Shown here: positions 45,538 through 56,200 of the stretch, piece by piece
Layout: each line of letters begins with the position of its first letter
How positions within the stretch are numbered: the stretch's first letter is position 1
NCBI GenBank assembly: GCA_009599575.1
Contig: VWND01000007.1
Location: 558,001-622,000, forward strand
DNA: 64,000 nt
Source of the DNA: Blumeriella jaapii
Lineage: Eukaryota > Ascomycota > Leotiomycetes > Helotiales > Drepanopezizaceae
Direction: 5' to 3'
Translations under genes and position numbers: made by a program
Notes under the pieces: generated by a model
Databases searched by the model: none
Seen by the model: only the letters and a program-made list of their open reading frames with translations
Told to the model about the DNA's origin: nothing

Positions 45538-47921
45538 ATGAGCGCGTCAAACATGCAGTCCTATCCGTCCCCCACTGCCGTCGCGGCGGATCAGGGTCCC
45601 TTTTACTCCTCCTCCTCGAGCCAACAACAGCAGCAACAGCAGCCCTCTCTCTCGACATCCGACGACCTGCAATTGACCGCACAACTGTCGCGTAATCTCG
45701 CGCCCATGATGACTTCTGGGCCCGCTGTAAACATGGCCGATGCTCAGGAAGCGAGGGGTCAGGGTCAGGGTCAGGGCCAGCAAACCGCCAACCATCAATA
45801 TGAGCAAGAGCAAGCTCACTCCGTCTATCTACACAGCGGCCATGGCTCTATGAACCAGTATGATAATCACGACGGATCCATGGCGCCGCGGAAACGGAGT
45901 AAAGTGTCTAGAGCCTGCGACGAATGCCGGCGCAAGAAAGTTAAATGCGACGCGACGGGCGAACCTGGAGACGACCAATGCTCTAATTGCAAACGGGTTG
46001 GAAACAATTGTCAATTTAGCAGGGTTCCCATGAAAAGAGGTCCCAGCAAAGGGTATGTCCGTGGTACAATTGCGACCGAAGGAGCTGCCGTGCGCTCTGA
46101 GTGAACCGCTCGCTAACCGTATGCTTACTTTAGATATATCAAAGAGCTGGCAGACCGAATCGTTACTCTAGAAGGTGCTGTACACGGTGGTGATGTGGGA
46201 CCCCCGTACTTACCACAGCATGAGAGTCAACGGCCGTTATCTGAAGAAAGTTCCCCTCCGGCAGATCCCACTAGGAAGCGGCATCATTCAGCCGTCTCCG
46301 GTAGCGATCAATATGGCTCTCCTCTCGCTGCGCAAAGACAGATTCCTACTTGGAACCCACACGAGCCTCAAAGACACCTATCGCATTCTGGACCCCGTTT
46401 CTCGTCCCCGCAACCAGGCCCGGGCGGACAACATCTGTTTCGAGAACCCAATTACTCTCCGAATGGTCTCCAACCGCTTCCTCAATGGAGAAACGCCCCC
46501 GAGTCAACACAGAGACCAAGTAATTCATTGAATTTTGCTTCGCATGATTCGAATCACCCCGAGCATGTTACGGATTGGGACGAGTCTATTGTTGACGGGT
46601 TTGTTTTGGCGAATCCCTCTCATGAAATCAGCTAATGTATCCTAGGTATTTTAATGTGGTGCACCCTACTCTCCCAATTCTTTCAACCTCCAAAACTCGA
46701 GTCTTGGAGCGGCTGATGGGCTGTCCTCCAACGTTGCGAGAAGCTTTCTACGACGCCCTTCATGCCGCTGTCCGTTCATACCCTTCATCAAATCAGACTC
46801 GCGACGAGCGATTGAGTAGCTTAAGAGCAGCTCAGCTCATCACCTCGTCCTCTCAAATCGATTCTGGATCAGCTAGATCTTTCCCGTTGAATATCATCTA
46901 CCTCCAAACCATGCTGCTGTTAGCAATTGAGGCTGAGAATCGAAATCCAAGAAGCTCCGGCTCAGGAGCATTCTCTCGATCGGTCTGGCTTGGTAGCGCG
47001 GTCGGGCTAGCTTACTCGATGAAGTTGCATCTGCATAAAAAGTCTGAGAAAATCAGCGAGAACGACGACGCGGACGATAAGCTTGGCAGAAGATTGTGGT
47101 GGAGCTTGGTCATTATGGATAGATGGCATGCATCAAGCACGTCTAGTCCAGTGTTGATACCGGACAGCAGTGTCGTTGTGTATCCAGAGGATCAGGCACT
47201 ACTAGGGCAGAATATATACCATCTAGCTCGTAAGTGTTATACCTCCTTCCTGACTTGGGCGTAGCTGTTGACATTTAGCTCTAGGCCTATCAATCATCCT
47301 TGACACATTTCTGCTGTTATGCTTGTCCCCACCGATCTGCCTCCGTTTAGTGTTGCATCCGGCCCACTTTACGGCACCCTTCTCCGAGGCGAGCTCGAGC
47401 GCTTTCGCGAAACGCTCCCTGCTTCCTTTTTTCCACCATCGAATGCGCCCGTGATCCACATTGCCTATTGGCATCTGCGAGTCCTGGTGGATCTCTCACT
47501 TCCTGGTGTAGAGCCGTCTGACCTCATCGTCAGTGCTTCGAACATGGTCTCGCAGCTTGTCAACAACCCAGGCGTCGTTGCTCCCCTGACATACCTATCG
47601 ACAACCTTGGTCGCACTAGCACTCCTCGACCTCACAGAACACGAAGCCACGCGCGACGAGGCCGAGCATGGACTGCAAACCCTTCTCGAAAGCCGCATCG
47701 CACCATCGGCACAAGACGCGGCTGTGCGGGAGCTAATTGCTAGAAGAAAGCAGCAGGCGGCCGGACTTGCTTCTGCGGAAAGCAAACACGCTGCCGTCGC
47801 CAGCCAAAGCCTGCAGCGCCTCGCCGACCTGGCCACCGCGACCGAGGAGGGCAGAGATGTGGCCGTTAGCAAGACGAGACAAGATGACGAGAGAAAGGTC
47901 GCAGACCAACAGCGCTTCTGA
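45538..47921 (+). CDS. Rgt1-like Zn2Cys6 transcription factor, apparent frame break
   Basis: Exons 45538-46052, 46134-46598, 46646-47229 and 47285-47921, about 733 residues. A Zn2Cys6 binuclear cluster near residues 125-160 begins RACDECRRKKVKCD and ends in CSNCKRVGNNCQF. It is followed by RGPSKGYIKELADRI, a linker and dimerisation segment typical of Rgt1-like glucose-response repressors. The fungal-specific MHR domain occupies roughly residues 320-560. A polyglutamine run and GQGQ repeats precede the DNA-binding domain. After the last splice the frame reads LSIIL and then breaks. The family expects a Gly-His-Ile-Ser continuation, which the next frame supplies (HISAVMLVPTDLPPF). A single missing G at 47302 accounts for it. 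The role in sugar sensing is by homology only. Confidence 0.92.
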
Positions 47922-48915
47922 TTTAGCGGGCGCGCGATTGCAAAACTTTGGCCGCCTGAGAGAGTTGGTGAAAGGCGGTTATCTGAGTGTACTCAGCGGC
48001 GAAGAAAGCCGGTGACCCACTCGTGGCGACTGCGAGGGACTTCCCTCGAACAGACTCCTAGGGAACAATTGCCATTGGAACGAATAAAAAAAGGCGGGAA
48101 GGGGGGGGTTCGTATTATGAGTGCGAGGGTGAGCGAGAGTGTAGTTCTATACCCCTAATGCCTTGTACATGTTCACGTCTGTTGATTTCATCGTCAGTTT
48201 ACTGGTACGGTCTAAAAGTTAATGTTGCGCATGCGGGAGTCTTTGTACTCACCTTGTTTCATCCACCACGATCTGGTCTGGGAAAGGGGAAAATATGGAG
48301 GGAAAAGTTGGGCGTCTTGATGTACAGTATAGTCGGCGGGCCCTGACGGCAGATGATAACGATATGGCGTGAAGGGTGTCTAGGCTGTCTGGTTGGTTGG
48401 TTGGTTGGGTGGTGGGTGGTGGGTGATGGTGATGGGTGATGGGTGGAATGGCAGTAAGAGATGGGATGTATGAGTACCTACTGTACCTATTTCGGGAACA
48501 GCAAGTCAGTTGTATATCTGTGCTTGTGTAAGAAAGAAGGAAACAACTTTGGACAAGTCGCTCATCAAACAAGCATGGCACACGCTCGTCCTGCGTAGAG
48601 GTTCCTGTCTCGGCTCGTCCTCTGCTGGAGTATCACCCTCATAGGTATGAATGACGGTAGAAGCTCAGCGGTAGCATTTGCGCGTACTACCTGTCTACTG
48701 TGCATGCCACGACCCGTAGCGTTTCCTGGTATCCATCCATTCATCCATCCAGCCATCCATCCGTGCAGTCGCTCCCAAGCTCGCCCAATCCATGCCGTAC
48801 CGACCCGGCCCGAGCCGAAGTGCAAACCGAAGCCGCACGCCCAACTCCCCCAGCCCGATCCATGCTCACGAGGCCCAAGTTGGGTCCTCGTTGGACATCC
48901 TCCGTCCCGCCCGGC
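47922..48915. other. Intergenic region, 1 kb
   Basis: Between convergent genes. Contains GGTT/GGGTGAT short tandems at about 48390-48452 and (CATC)n at about 48730-48762. No gene was seen. Confidence 0.5.
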
Positions 48916-49357
48916 TCAGTTCAGCTTCTTCGCGCCCGCCGGACGCTGCCCCACCGACTTGCCGTTCCGCTGCTGATACACGCCGTAGAGGAACAGGGCG
49001 CCAACGACGGCGCCGATGACGAGGATGTTGCCTAGCGTGCCCAGCACCGTCAGCTCTCGCCGCCGCCGTCTCACGTGCCCGTCGGCAGGCGCGCATGTTG
49101 GGCGCATGCTGCGCGGGAGAAACGCCGGCCGGGTGGCCAGGGGAGGAAGACTCACTGAGCAGGAACTTCAGCAGGCCCTCGAAGGTGTGGGCGAGCCCGG
49201 CGATCATGGTGCCGACGGCGGAGACGAGGCTCTGCACCACGCCGAGGATGGTGTGCAGGATGCCCTGGATGACGGCCAGGATGGAGCCCAGGATCGACGT
49301 GAAGACGCCGACGATGGACGAGATGAGAGAGGAGACGTTGGACGCGAGGGAGGGCAT
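48916..49357 (-). CDS. Small hydrophobic membrane protein, 105 residues
   Basis: Exons (minus) 49156-49357 and 48916-49031, with donor GTGAGT and acceptor GCTAG. The joined protein has a long hydrophobic, Ile/Val/Leu/Ser-rich first part (residues 5-65) with a regular heptad-like spacing of bulky residues. A clear transmembrane helix (NILVIGAVVGALFLYGVY) follows, then a basic tail ending KKLN. An upstream intron in the leader is suggested by a GTAAGT donor at about 49492 and a CCCACAG acceptor at about 49414. I do not recognise a named family. Similar short membrane proteins are known in ascomycetes, often unannotated. The tail suggests an endomembrane or mitochondrial location, but this is inference. 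Confidence 0.75.
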
Positions 49358-50225
49358 GTTGGCGCTGGCCTCGGGGCTGTCTGCCTGGGCTTCTTTTGGT
49401 CTGGGGCTGGAGCCGATGCTGTGGGGGGAGGCGGCATGTTAGATCGAAATGACGCTTTGTGATGTTGCGGTCGTAGGAGGGCGAACTTACGATTTGCAGC
49501 AGATGAATGGATGCTGGAAGGCTTGTTGAAATGAGCAGTAGCCAGCGGAAGAAAGTATTGCAATCGTGGAAGCAGACGGGGAGAGAGGCAGACACACGAG
49601 AGCCGTCGCTTGTCTGTGGCGCCGGCATCTCTGCTTTATACTGTCCGGTACAGTCTGCACATGCTGTGCTTCATGTCTTACCCGCGAAAACCGCAAACCT
49701 GGAAGGTCTGTGGCGCAAGCAGATGTGATGCGATGACCTCACCCATTCATTCCCATTCCTGTCTCGCTGTCTCGCTGTCTCGCTGTCCTGGTTCTGCGGC
49801 GCGGGAGACGTCTGAGGATGATGTCATGGCCTACCTCGGCTTACATGGTGTCTGTGGGGATACCCACGGAGTCACGTGCAATCACATGATATTTAGATCA
49901 CGTGGGAGTACGCGCACCTTCAACCCATATTCTTGCACTGCGCATACCAAGTCTGTGTAGAATGCATACCATAGTACAGATTTCAACCCATGATTTAAAA
50001 CTAGTCTTTATATAGTACAGTACTGTACAGTACTGTATGCTATCACCCTGTGCAGCTCGCGTAGTCCTTGGCGTCGCGTCGCGTAAGGCAACAAACTTAC
50101 AGTCCAGGACAGCAGAGCCGACTGTCATTTTAGCCGACCCTCATTTTCCGAATGGCTTCAACTGTTCCGGGTCAAGTGCTGAGGCCGACCAGCCCCGTGG
50201 AAGCATCCTCTGTGACGTGGTGGAG
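49358..50225. promoter_or_regulatory. Divergent region between the small membrane protein and the SET gene
   Basis: It holds the 5' leader (with a probable intron at about 49414-49492) of the minus-strand gene and the promoter of the SET gene. Repeats: CTGTCTCG three times at about 49762-49786, and a perfect GTACAGTACTGTACAGTACTGTA chain at about 50014-50037. Confidence 0.5.
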
Positions 50226-50852
50226 ATGTCTGCAAAAGGGTCTCTTCCCAAGAACTGGCCCCCAGGAGTCCCATATCTCCGCACTCCCGTCTACTCACCC
50301 ACACTCACCGCATCACACCTGACGAGTCTCCGGACCCGTCCCCAAGATGCCAAAGACCTACCCCGAGATGTTCCCCGCGGCCCCGGCAGTCACGTGAAGA
50401 TCACCCCCATCACGACGCCCGCGCACCCGGCCCACGGCCAGAGCGGACTCTTCGCGACCAAGGACCTCAAGCCGGGAACCTTCATCCTGCAATATCTAGG
50501 CGAGATACACGCCAGCGCAGACACCTCGCCTTCGGTACCCGGCGCCGTGACGCAGGATCCGCACGCGGACTCAAACTACGATGTGAGCCTCGATAGAGAG
50601 CTGGGCATCGGGATCGATGCCGGTCAGCGCGGGAGCGAAGCGCGGTTCATCAACGATTATAGGGGCGTGGCCGACCGGCCCAATGCTGAGTTCAAGGAGA
50701 TCTGGGATGCCGCGAGGAAGGAGAGGGGCATGGGCGTCTGGGTCTTGCCGGAGGGGAAGAGCGGGAGGGGGAAGGGGATCAAGAAAGGGGAGGAGATCTT
50801 GGTCAGTTACGGGAGGGGATTCTGGGCTGCCAGGCAGGGCGAGGATGGCTAA
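50226..50852 (+). CDS. Small SET-domain protein
   Basis: 208 residues from ATG 50226; an in-frame ATG at 50037 would add 63 residues. I prefer the inner start because the upstream one overlaps a GTAC-repeat array and its extension has no coding look. SET motifs are visible: GLFATKDLKPGTFILQYLGE at the start, ARFINDYRG at the position of the RFxNH motif, and GEEILVSYGRGFW at the end. This is the minimal SET fold of the fungal lysine-methyltransferase type. His of the RFINH motif is replaced by Asp, seen in several small SET proteins. The substrate is unknown. Its stop codon overlaps the stop of the next, convergent gene by bases 50849-50852 (ctaa). Confidence 0.85.
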   Translation: MSAKGSLPKNWPPGVPYLRTPVYSPTLTASHLTSLRTRPQDAKDLPRDVPRGPGSHVKITPITTPAHPAHGQSGLFATKDLKPGTFILQYLGEIHASADTSPSVPGAVTQDPHADSNYDVSLDRELGIGIDAGQRGSEARFINDYRGVADRPNAEFKEIWDAARKERGMGVWVLPEGKSGRGKGIKKGEEILVSYGRGFWAARQGEDG

Positions 50853-51694
50853 GGCATCCCGCAGGTATTGCATCTCACTCCGCTGGTCCCGTCTCTATTC
50901 GCTCTGGTCTCAATCCATCTCTCCAGGATCTCTCTCCACCCACGAACACAACCTTCTCTCGCTCCGAAATTCTTCATGCGCTTCTCCGTCTCCTTGTTCT
51001 CGAAGAAGATCCGCTCGATGCTCGCCTGCAAGAGTTCCTGCTCTCGATAAGCATAAGCACACTGGACCTCATGGAGCTTCTCCATGTCCGCGACGACACG
51101 ATACCCGCAGCGCTCGCAGTAGACATACGCCTGGTCGCTGAGATCATCCCGATCCTCAGCCCCCCCGACGAAATGCTTGTTGCGGCCCTTGGCGGCGAGA
51201 TCCTCGTCGAAGATGAAGTCCAGCCACCGGTCAACACGCTGCTCGGTCGGCGCCGGACCCGGAACGCGCGCCACGCTGGAAGGGGAGAACTGACATGGGT
51301 TCGATGGCCCGAGGACGCAGGTGCAGTTCGCAGAGCGCGGCTCCACGGCCAGACTTCCACTCGATGACTGCTCCCATGACGAGTCCGAGGCCTCGGAGAG
51401 CTCGGAACTAGCGATGCTGTTCGTGCCGTCTGCGGCACCGCCGAGGAAGACGCGGTGGGCGTACCAGGCGGCGATGTGGGCGTTTTCGGCGATTTCTTTG
51501 ATCCACGCTCGTGTTCTGTCTCGCCGGCCGAACTTGCGGCGGCGGTGGCGGGCATCTAGTAGGATGATGCAGGCGTCACAGGCTGGGCCGATTGGATAGC
51601 TGCAGTCGATGTCGTCGCAGAGCTGGGGGAGATCCACGAGAGTCGCTTCCGAAGCGTGCCAGATCGAGCCAGTCAATGAGGAAGGGTGAGACAT
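50849..51694 (-). CDS. Unknown protein with C-terminal zinc-ribbon-like cysteines
   Basis: Intronless, 281 residues from ATG 51694; an upstream in-frame ATG at 51778 adds 28 Pro/Phe-rich residues that look like leader. It has no recognised domain. Two Cys pairs near the C-terminus (YCERCGY and VRCNTC) with a nearby HEVQC segment could bind zinc. The N-terminal part has CDDIDCSYPIGPACDAC, another Cys-rich stretch. The gene is tail-to-tail with the SET gene, and the two coding ends overlap by four bases. Cytosol or nucleus is expected, as no signal or membrane segment is seen. Confidence 0.7.
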   Translation of the reverse strand: MSHPSSLTGSIWHASEATLVDLPQLCDDIDCSYPIGPACDACIILLDARHRRRKFGRRDRTRAWIKEIAENAHIAAWYAHRVFLGGAADGTNSIASSELSEASDSSWEQSSSGSLAVEPRSANCTCVLGPSNPCQFSPSSVARVPGPAPTEQRVDRWLDFIFDEDLAAKGRNKHFVGGAEDRDDLSDQAYVYCERCGYRVVADMEKLHEVQCAYAYREQELLQASIERIFFENKETEKRMKNFGAREGCVRGWREILERWIETRANRDGTSGVRCNTCGMP

Positions 51695-53243
51695 ATTGTG
51701 TGTATGACCTGGACTGAAAGTAGGTGTTGGAGGAAAAAAGTTGGGGGGGAGAAATCGAGTATTTGTAATGCCGGACATCCCTCTGTTCTTGAGACAATGC
51801 GATTGTCACCATTTCTTTGTCTGCTGTCTCTGACCTGAGTTCCGGACTCTTTCATGTTTCCAAAGGGCTTTGATGGGAGCTCGAGTTTTGACCAGAGAGC
51901 ATAAAGAAGTTCTGTGGTTGCAAATGCGTTGTTGATGCTTCTCGCTTGTTGCTCGCTAAACGTGCGGCCCGTTCGACCTTACGAAATACAGTCAGAATGA
52001 AATGCTGTGTCAAAAGCAGCCCAGTGCATTGATGATTGCCCCGAAAACATAGAACAGGGTATCGAGTGATAATGTAAGGAGTAGTTGGCAGTTATGATAT
52101 CTGGACAGTTCCAAGCTGGAATCTGATCTTTCAATGACCTTCACTAGCTCTCCTATCAATCTGACCTACAACAAAAATCACTCGGTACGAAGGAAAACTA
52201 AGCGACAGAGATCTTGCCAAGACGACCCCCTTGTGTTCATAAAGAGAAGCATAGGTGCATTTACATTGCGGAAACGTGGTTAATACTTCGTCAGATAGCA
52301 TGCTGTCCAAGAACCTGGAGGTATGCACAACCTGTCCCGATCATCTGTCGCAAGATCCAACCACGATGCTAGATGTTTGTAGGATGTCTGTAAGCACCAC
52401 ATGGAACAACAGCTCGAAGCAGGCTTTGAAGAAGCCTAAATCAGCGGAGACAGAGCAGAAAGCAAGATCAAGATGAATGGGACTGACGTCAAATAAGAAC
52501 TGGCATCCCGGCCCAGGTACAGTACAGTATTGTACATGCTCACCGCTTGTGTTGACACGAGTGATGTGCTTGCATTGTGCAGCAGATCCCATAGGAGGTA
52601 TAAATGCACGGCTGTCCCATCTCCAAACCGTAAATATTTTCCTCAAAGTTGCGCGCACTCCTGGAATCACCTAGGCCGCAGAGGTCGGGTGAGAGGAAGG
52701 AGGAGCGAGAAGCGCAAAGGTAAAGAAAGTTTGATGCTTCTTAAGTTCTCAAGTTGTGTTGCTGATCGACCTGTCTTTTGCCCTGCCTATCGTCGATGCC
52801 TCGTGGCCCGGCTGATTGGTGCGCACAGCTTTCCTTTGCTTGCTGATGGTGAACTCCTTCTCTACCTTACTCCCTTCTCCAAGACAACTAATTGACCGAC
52901 CGTACAACACTCGCAATCGCAAAAAGTCCTGGTAAAGACTCAATATTTTCGTGTTGTCACATCGAATCAAAAAACCGCTATTTGGAGCCTCATCCCATCC
53001 ACAAATCCGCCAGCCCAGAGCCTCGTCGCCACCTCCCCCCTCCTATCCCCAAGCGCACTCCTCGCCGAGCCCTTTTACGCATACAACCGCCTGGCAGCTT
53101 TCGCACGATCGAAGCGTGGTCTGTCCCTCTTTCAGGAATCTTCTTCCACTTCATCAAGCCTTTAAAACAGCCGCTGTCCGCCGAGACCGCAGCGAGGATC
53201 TTGTTGAAGTGAAGAAGATATCCTCTTTACCGCACTGCAACCC
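51695..53243. other. Intergenic region, 1.55 kb
   Basis: Divergent promoters of the unknown minus-strand gene and the BTB gene. A GTACAGTACAGTATTGTAC-like repeat lies at about 52518-52536. The stretch 52980-53240 is C-rich and probably a leader. No gene was seen. Confidence 0.5.
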
Positions 53244-56200
53244 ATGAGCCATATTCTTTGGAAGCACTACCATAATGAGGATGTCGACAGATTCCGGCAC
53301 TTCCTTGCGCACGGTGGGCCGAATACGCCGTCGCTGTCGAAGGGCTATGGAGGGCTGGGAAATACACAGAGCTTGGGAAGCTTGACTGGCAGCCCAAGTG
53401 GATTTGCGACATCTCCAAGAACCGTCACCAAAAATCGAAAAGCCTCCGGTCAACACGCAACCGCGAGTGGTATCAAGGGACTGGGTGGGACTCTGGGCAG
53501 GGCAGAGGTCAACGGTAGAGATCATGCCGGGCTTACCATTCTACATCGTGCGGCATCTTCAAGCTCCGAGAATGCGACAAGCTTTGCCCTGGCTCTCCTC
53601 AACCATCCTGCCATCGATTTGTACGCCCAGGACACCGAGAATGGATGGACTGCCTTGCACAGAGCTTTGTACTTTGGCAACGTCACTGTTGCGAGGGCCA
53701 TTGTCGAGAAGGACAGCGAAGGTTTGAAAAATCAGGTCACACAGAGAGCTGTGAGTTCGGTGATCAAAGTCAAGGATCATGAAGGAAACAGCCCCTTTGA
53801 TGTTTACAATGCTACGATTGCCCGACGAACCCTCACACATGGAAGCGAGCGCGGTCAGCCTGATGACGGTTCTGATGACGGTGATTCAATGCCCGTTGAA
53901 TCCTCCGTGGGAGGAAGCTCATCCGCCATCGAAGGAGATGAAGTCTTTGCCTGGGGAAGCAGTCGAAATCACGGGTTGGGCTTCAAGGACCAGGACGATC
54001 GGCAACATCCCGAGAAAATTGTCCTGAGGCGTCCTGACCACCTTCTTTTTCGATTTTATCGAGAGTACGTGGAGTCGCGTGAGTCAAAGGATGAACCGCT
54101 CAACAAGCCATCCTCATGTCCCAAATCCATTGCGGATCTCCCAACCCTCATTACCAATCGTCCCATAGTCATCGAGGACGTGGCTCTGTCCAAGCTGCAT
54201 AGTGCTATTCTGACTACCGACCCCGAATCTAATCTCTACATCTGTGGATTCGGCCCAGGGGGAAGACTCGGCACCGGTGATGAGACCACACGATTCTCCT
54301 ATGTTCCGATAGAAGAAGGCGCTTTGGCAGGAAAGAAGGTATGCAAGATTGCCCTTGGGCAAAACCACACTTTAGCCATCACCTCTGATGGATCACTCAT
54401 ATCCTGGGGAACAAACACATACGGCCAATTGGGGTACACCTTACCGAAGCCAGCTTTGAAGGATGAGGAGCCAGTCTGCACCACGCCTCGCCAGGTATTC
54501 GGCCCATTGAAAAGGGAAGTTATTCTAGGGATTGCTGCCTCAGCTTTGCATTCTGTCGCACACACTGCCACGTCTCTCTTCACGTGGGGTAAGAACGAGG
54601 GCCAGTTGGGTCTGATGGACTCTGACTCTCGAAGTCTTGAGGTTCAAACGGTCCCGAGGAAGGTTGCGGCCTCCTTGTTCAAAGCTGCTGTTCACATGGT
54701 TTCTGCAATCAATTCTGCGACAATCGTGCTACTGGCCAATCACACTGTATGCGTCTTCACGAACTACGGATACAACATCGTCAAGTTCCCCTTGCACGAA
54801 GGCTTCACTAACTATCACCTGAAAACCAATGCCCTCACCACCCGGTACGAGTCTGGACCCAGTCACATCTCATCTGTGACCGCTGGTGGTGATACCATCG
54901 GCGCGATTTCAAGCCGAGGCGATCTTTTTACCATCAGGGTCCGGAGCATCCCGACCAATTCTGCAACCAGTACCACCAATCCCGCGAAGATCAAAGACTC
55001 GCTGTCGCAGCCGGAACGAGTCTGGTCTTTGCGCAAAGGTCACTGGGATGGCATCAAATCCGTTGGAATCGCCGAGGACGATTCTGTCATTGTTTGCACA
55101 CAAGCTGGCGCCGTGTGGCGCCGAGTCAAGAGGGCCGGTATCAAAGATGCATTGACAGGAGCGGCAGGGAAGTCTCACAGAAAGGATTACAAATTCCAAC
55201 GCGTACCGGGCCTGACCAAAGTGGCTTCTGTTCGGAGTACCACCTTTGGCGTATACGCGGCCATCAGGAAAGACTGCGACGTGACCAGGACCCAAGTTGT
55301 GGTAGCCGAGCAAAGCCTATGGTCCGACGTGGCCCCCCTGTTGAGCATTCGCGACGTAAAAGCCTCCGAAGCCCCCCATGATGAAGAAGACACCGAGACT
55401 CCTCGATCCTGGGCACCGAGCCTTCCGAAAGATTTATTTGAGCCTATCAAGCGTGCGGTGTTGACATCGCCCGATCTCGAGGCAGACATCGCTCGTCATT
55501 TGGCAGGCCCGCGCCAGGATGATAGTTACGACATCGAAATTGGGACATCGACTTCTGATGTTCGGATCCCTATTCACGGATTCATGTTGTCTCGGAGTCA
55601 TGTTTTTAGGAGACTGATTTCTGAGTTTCATCGCACTGGCGAGGCATCCATCCCCGATGTTCTGGTTATCCAACGCAGTGCACAAACTTCTGGCCAGATC
55701 TTGGTGGGGGTAGGCCATGGGAAGTTGGAGGTCATCTTTCAAGGGCTTGACTTCATCACTCTCCTCAATCTCGCCGTTTATCTGTATACAGATTCGGTGG
55801 TAGATGTCTGGCACTTCACAAGACACTCCCCAAAGATGGCTTTTCGTTATCGACAAGTTCGAGTAGAACTGATGAAAGTTGCCGGCCAACTCAAATTGGC
55901 AGGTCTGGAATCTGCAGTCCGTTTGATGTCTGAGCCCGACCGGAGGATGGACATCGACATGAGAGTCGCGCTTCAAGACTCTAGCTTCTTCGACGATGGC
56001 GACACAATCATAGAACTCGATGGGTCGGAGAGAGTTGTCCACCGCGCTTTGATCTGCCGGCGCTGCCCCTTTTTCCAGGCTATCTTCTTCGGTCGCGCTG
56101 GTGGCCAATGGCTTGCTGGTAGACGCCAAAATAACCTGGAGCCTGTTCGTATCGATTTGAAGCATGTTGAGCCCGAAACGTTCGATGTAGTGCTTCGATA

